From: Poronia punctata
Lineage: Eukaryota > Ascomycota > Sordariomycetes > Xylariales > Xylariaceae
Direction: 5' to 3'
Assembly: GCA_022579005.1 (NCBI GenBank)
Contig: MU401583.1
Span: 1-64,000 of the forward strand
Length of the DNA stretch: 64,000 nt
Below the pieces are notes generated by a model. The model ran no database searches and was not told where the DNA came from. It was given only the letters and a program-made list of their open reading frames with translations. Both the position numbers and the translations under genes were made by a program. Positions 57,141-64,000 of the stretch are shown one piece after another (positions within the stretch are counted from its first letter, which is position 1; the number at the start of each line of letters is the position of its first letter).

Positions 57141-58436
57141 TCCTAGGTAGGTAGGATATCAGATGGCTTGGGAACCAGCAGCAAGACGTAGTACGATAGC
57201 GCCCTAAACACCAGAACGACCAGAAGACAGCCTAACGGTTGATTTGACGCGCCCAAGAGATTCGGCCGGCTGATAATTGACCAGTCAAGAAGAGTAAATG
57301 TCAATCGGTACTAAGGTGAGGTTAAGGTGAGATGGTTATGACATGCCACGGCCAATGGCGCCACAATCGCGATCGGGGGCCTATCAACGTCTACCCGATT
57401 ATGCTTGTGGAGGTTAGGGGAAATGTACTATTAACAACAGAACCACCAAGCTGTGCAGTGCATTAAAATGTAGAGTGGCAAGGCATGAAAGTCTGGTTAC
57501 AAAGGTCGTTTGCGACTTTACTGCGTAGAGGTAGGGCTGTGGTGTTAAGTATGAGATGGACGTGATTAAAAAATCATGACTACACGGTGCTGGGAACTTG
57601 GATGGTCTGGGAAGCTCAAAGTTTTTTCTGGGGCAAGTGGAGTTTTCTCTACCCAGACTGGATATGCTGGCGCTCTTTGTAGATTCCTTTGGAGACCGAT
57701 GTAGGGTCGCTTTTAAATTCTGGATTTGTGTCTATTCCTTTATGCCTGGCGCCTTGCAGTATTATTCCAACGCAAAAAGTAACCAGTATCCCAAACCGCA
57801 AAGGGGTAACATTTGTCTTTATACCGTCTCTTGTTTATACCCAGGAAAAGGCCCCAAATACAAGCTAGACTTACTAATGATATATGTGTACAACTTACAA
57901 GATGTTACTCAAGCAACAAAAGCAGCTGTATTATCAAAAGCTTCTTAAAAAGAGAAGTTTTCTCGACCTATATAATATAGGTAATAAGCAACTTCCCATG
58001 TATTTCATTTATGTGTAAACACCCAGATTCTAAGCAGCTCTTAAGTAGGTAATTGCATTCTACATGTACGTGTGTATATATGGTAAGTACTCGTACCTAC
58101 GGGATGGAAATGGCCTGCCTAGAATTTATTGCTAGAAACCTAGAGGAGCAAGGCTTTTCCTACAATTAGAGAGCTGCCAGTTGCCAAGTCACACCTGTAA
58201 GTGCCAACAACTGTAGCAGTGTGGGTCAATGGAGACCTTGGTGAAAACGTGCTGCAGATCTAACTAGTGGCGCTGGCTGAATTATTTTGAACTCTGCCAT
58301 CTGAGGTTACATCTCAATGAACAACTCTTTCGATTTCTTTGTGACCCTGATACATCCATCTATCTTCATAGATCCAGGTATTCTAATCCAACGGGTTTTC
58401 TGCGCTTATAGTAGTGCGACGTGAGCCGGCATCAAC
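57141..58436. promoter_or_regulatory. Divergent intergenic, GATA factor / KRR1
   Basis: About 1.3 kb with both promoters. GTACTCGTACCTACG at about 58087-58101 is another copy of the recurrent word. A 116-codon frame at 57598-57948 is not convincing because it has no recognisable motif. Confidence 0.45.
57194..57386. promoter_or_regulatory. Cluster of GATA-factor sites upstream of the GATA gene
   Basis: Three words fit the HGATAR consensus within about 250 bp upstream of the start: CGATAG at 57194, TGATAA at 57271 and CTATCA (reverse of TGATAG) at 57381. Auto- and cross-regulation is known among fungal nitrogen GATA factors. The word is degenerate, and one such cluster can occur by chance. 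Confidence 0.3.
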
Positions 58437-61020
<2,584 letters not shown>

Positions 61021-61660
61021 ATTTTTTTTTTTCTCTCTCTCTCGTCATTTCTCCGATGCTCCGCTCAGCATGGCTCAGCTTTCTACGTTTCTCGCCTTTT
61101 TTTGTCGAGGGTACGTGGATCATGGTCTTTGGCTACGAGCCAGGGACAAGGCAGTTATTAGGGGATGGGATGATGTACTCGTATAGGGAAGTGGTCGGTG
61201 TCTTGTCTTTTCCAGCGACAGGAAAACATACCATAGATTGTTTAATGCATCGGGTAAGAGGAGTGTTATCCCAAGACCTAATTCCTCTGTCTGGCATGGC
61301 GTGGAAGGAGAAAATTATACTGTAAAGGGGGTAATCTTAGATTGCAGCTGTAGAATGAAGCCAATTGCGACACAAAAAGCATTTCGACTTGGTCAGATAG
61401 TGACAACCTCCTAATCATGAGAGGTTTATGAACGATATAACGAGGTGAGGTCTACCAGACATACAATACTGTCTGGGCAGTTCTATCTAATCAGGGTAGA
61501 TATAAAAAGCATTCATCTGGCACAAGTAATCTCATTCATTTAGTCTATCCTCGAATCATTAAACATTTGGTATCAGAACTCATTTTCGCCTGGGTTTTAT
61601 GCGCCGAGGTAAACCGTCATGCCCAGTCATTCGTTTTAGTTTTAGTCTAGAGCAGCCTTT
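61021..61660. other. Convergent intergenic, KRR1 / ENP1
   Basis: About 640 bp between converging stop codons, beginning with a T- and CT-rich stretch just after the KRR1 stop. 3' UTR material; ATGTACTCGTATAG at about 61174 repeats the common intergenic word. Frames through here (60639-61325) are shadows of the KRR1 last exon. Confidence 0.5.
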
Positions 61661-64000
61661 TTACCCATCGATCAACATGGTATCGTCGCCATCGAGTGCC
61701 GGGCCCTGTGGCTCTGCAACGACACCTCTGCCACGTCCAGCCAATAGCTCCCTTCGGATCTCTGGTCCGATCTTGTGGTGGCCGTGTGTCAGGAGCAAAT
61801 CTAAGAGGAGTTCTCGCTATTCGGCGTGATGAGAGTTAGCAAGTGTCAATGATACAGTATTTCTGGACGAAATGTAATGAATAAAAGAAAACGGCGCAAA
61901 CTGACCTGATCCTCCGTAATTTCATTCTTGTACCGCACAGCAAAGGACAAAAGAGCCTGGTGCCATATCACGGGCAATTTAGCTGCTGTTGCGGCACGTT
62001 CGCTTGTGTTCATCATGTTCATAGCATCTGCTTCGGTGACAGAGGCCGGATCGGCATTACGGAATCCTATATTTTCCGGTCAGATATATATATATATATG
62101 GATTGCAGACAGAGTTGAAGAGCACTCACTCAAGAAGTGAAAGACAAGCGAATCTACGACTTGCCAACTGGTGATTGATTGATAGTTAGCACCGTAATCT
62201 CGGCCTCGATGTATCCCGTGAAAGCGGCGGCAACTTACGGCAAAGCGTATTTCTTATCCAACAACGTCCGAATGAAGATATTGGTTGCTCCTCCACCTCT
62301 GTAAAATTGGGTTAGCAACGATGGTACAGCGAAAGACCACTGCAAGCACCATGAAAAAGCCAGCAAATGGGAAGACAAGTCTAGGATCGCTTACTCTGTC
62401 CCCGCGGATGCTTCACGTGCAGCAATCTGTAAACGCATTAGAGTTGATTCTTGTAAGACGAGGAATATTGCTCACATCACACAGCCCCTTAAGGGCAGCA
62501 CCGGAATGCAGAACTAGACGCAAAGATTGATCAGGATACGCTGTTTCAAGTCATCAACCACAGTCAATCTTGTTTTACACACCTGGTATGGATACGCGGC
62601 TTAATAAATACCAAACGTTAGCAAGTTGTCCCTTTAGCCAAACATGATATCCTCCAACAGGTGAAAGGCCCCAGAGTATAATTCAGGGGTAGTAAAGAAA
62701 AATAGGGGTGTACTCACGCAAGGACAGCAGATATAATATGTGCTTCTCGTAGCGTTGCGCCGCTCTCGACAAGTCTTGAAGAACCGGTTAGAAGGTCATT
62801 TCCGGAGATACAGATCAGCTATTACTACTCACGGGAACAGGATTCCTTGAAGCCCAGCCCAAATTAGCACATATCAAATCAATCCACGGCTCAATGGTGA
62901 ACATACCTTTGAAAAACGCCGCCGGCTTGTATAGTGCTTTACGGAGCGCATCGAAAAGGTGAACATTAAGCTTTTTCGTCTTCAAGAACATTCAAGTCAG
63001 CTGTATGTAAATAATCCCAGGTTGGAGAAGGGCCACGAACCTCGGCTATATTGTCCCGAACGTGATCCAATAGTATCATGTTTAAGAATGACCGTACAAC
63101 GACAGGTTTAGAGCTCACAAACAAGCGAGTCGCCGCTAAAACTGCATTAGGGGTCCACCTAGGGGTAGGAATGACAAAGTCAGCTATAAGTTGCGGGTAT
63201 AGGATGAACAGACGCGCTTCTTCACACGGGGATTTTATGTTGCCATAAGCGTCGGAAAAACTTACTGGCTTGGGTTGGTGACTTGTATAATATCCTCCCA
63301 CTAGTAAAGATTTCTCGTCAGCCAACGCTTAACTATTTCTCTACCGGCACAGCTAGACAGGCGCATATAGTCCTCGATGGACCGCTGTGTGTTGAACCAA
63401 CTAGCAGCGCAACTTTATTCGATGGATGCCGAAAAACTTACGTGCGGTACTGTAGGCAGGATCTTAAACGCTTTTGGCAACTTTCCAGACTTGTAACGAG
63501 ACAGGAAGAGTCCCTGTGAAGCATAGAAACGTCAGCTAGGTTCTGTTGGCGTCATCTACTCAGGAGTCTCCTGGTATCGACTCACTACACAATTGTCAGC
63601 AACCATTTGATTAACCCCCTGAAAGCGAAATACCACGGGTCAGACATGCGGATTTCTCTTCACGTACCAATCTTGCTGTAGACTTCGACAACTTTAGGAG
63701 ATAGTTCAAAGCCTTCCTCCGAAGCTGGCCCCCGAGCTTCTGGCCGGTCTTGGCCAGCCTCGTGGGCTGCTATCCGAGCTAGTATCTACCGGAATAGTCA
63801 GCATGTTGGGGTTTCTTTGGAAAGTAAAGTGTTCCCTCACAATATCCGCCAAGTTGGTACTCGTGCCTTGCTCCTCCGCCGCATGTCCATTGGTCTGCGC
63901 CGTGGGCCAAGGTCCTTCTGTAAGTAATGGATCCTCGTCGGCGCCCGGGAAGAATTTTTGGAAGGTATGTAAGTCGTCTACTTCAACGTCGACGTGTTCA
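61661..64000 (-). CDS. ENP1: ENP1/bystin 40S assembly factor, intron-rich, 5' end outside window
   Basis: Pre-40S ribosome assembly and export factor. Fifteen exons are visible on the minus strand: 64000-63841 (partial), 63785 to about 63668, 63513-63442, 63300-63266, 63158-63041, 62979-62907, 62845-62833 (13 nt), 62774-62718, 62599-62583 (17 nt), 62513-62476, 62426-62395, 62298-62239, 62167-62130, 62066-61906 and 61816-61661. They give about 382 codons of the C-terminal bystin domain: VVEVYSKI-GLFLSRYKSGKLPKAFKI, WEDIIQVTNPSQWTPNAVLAA, KKLNVHLFDALRKALYKPAA, LVESGATLREAHIISAVL, GGGATNIFIRTLLDKKYALP, KLPVIWHQALLSFAVRYKNE and GPEIRRELLAGRGRGV. All joins are in phase except that after 63669, where one extra G precedes the visible GTACGT. 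The gene converges on KRR1, a partner in the same pathway. Confidence 0.93.

Noticed and set aside
57598..57948. 116-codon ORF in the GATA/KRR1 intergenic region
   Set aside because: No conserved motif, no splice partners and atypical composition; probably chance.
63568..63618. Extra ENP1 exon between the exons ending at 63668 and starting at 63513
   Set aside because: The stretch is flanked by good splice signals (CTTTCAG and GTGAGT) but hits a stop in the incoming phase and would insert about 11 residues into the conserved KIGLFLSRYKSG motif. Not fully excluded.

Overview
This window is nuclear DNA from a filamentous ascomycete (Pezizomycotina, most likely Sordariomycetes). The genes carry short GT-AG introns (about 50-130 bp, mostly) with CTAAC/CTGAC-type branch sites. 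Coding DNA is GC-balanced, intergenic DNA is rich in TACCTACC-type microsatellites, and the left end is a 4-kb block of almost pure A+T that looks like repeat-induced point mutation (RIP). I rebuilt the multi-exon genes by splicing by eye and checking reading phase. No plasmid, phage, CRISPR array, rRNA or convincing tRNA is present.

Layout. 1-4080: RIP-degraded repeat, ending only about 250 bp from the start codon of RFC2 (replication factor C clamp-loader subunit, +). Then come an unrecognised coiled-coil protein (-), BRR2 (giant spliceosomal helicase, +), a PWWP chromatin protein (+) and NPL4 (ubiquitin/Cdc48 cofactor, +). Next are the mitochondrial arginine-specific carbamoyl-phosphate synthase large chain (-), a DUF1640/Fmp32-type mitochondrial membrane protein (+), a DEN1/SENP8-type NEDD8 protease (-), SLX9 (ribosome biogenesis, -) and a SUT-like sugar transporter (-). 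They are followed by HIS1 (ATP phosphoribosyltransferase, +), a small two-TM protein (+), a 1582-residue intronless low-complexity protein (+), a Ppg1-type PP2A-like phosphatase (-), a small membrane-anchored protein (+) and an AreB/ASD-4-type GATA factor with a C-terminal coiled coil (-). The right end holds KRR1 (+) and ENP1/bystin (-, 5' end outside the window).

The genes do not form an operon or a secondary-metabolite cluster; this is mainly conserved housekeeping DNA. A theme is ribosome small-subunit biogenesis: SLX9, KRR1 and ENP1 all act in 40S assembly.

The most unusual signal is at the right end. KRR1 and ENP1, adjacent and convergent, are split into about 17 and at least 15 exons (some as small as 6-17 nt), while every other gene here has none to five introns. 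In three of their introns the conserved protein is kept only if the intron starts one base before the visible GT (GGTATGT or GGTACGT). These are either one-base assembly errors, hidden microexons or unusual splice sites. Other points of note are an SLX9 gene whose first coding exon is the ATG alone, a 15-nt microexon in DEN1, recurrent GTTCGT donor sites, a probable alternative start inside the GATA-factor gene, and a TACGAGTA-like word scattered through the intergenic DNA.
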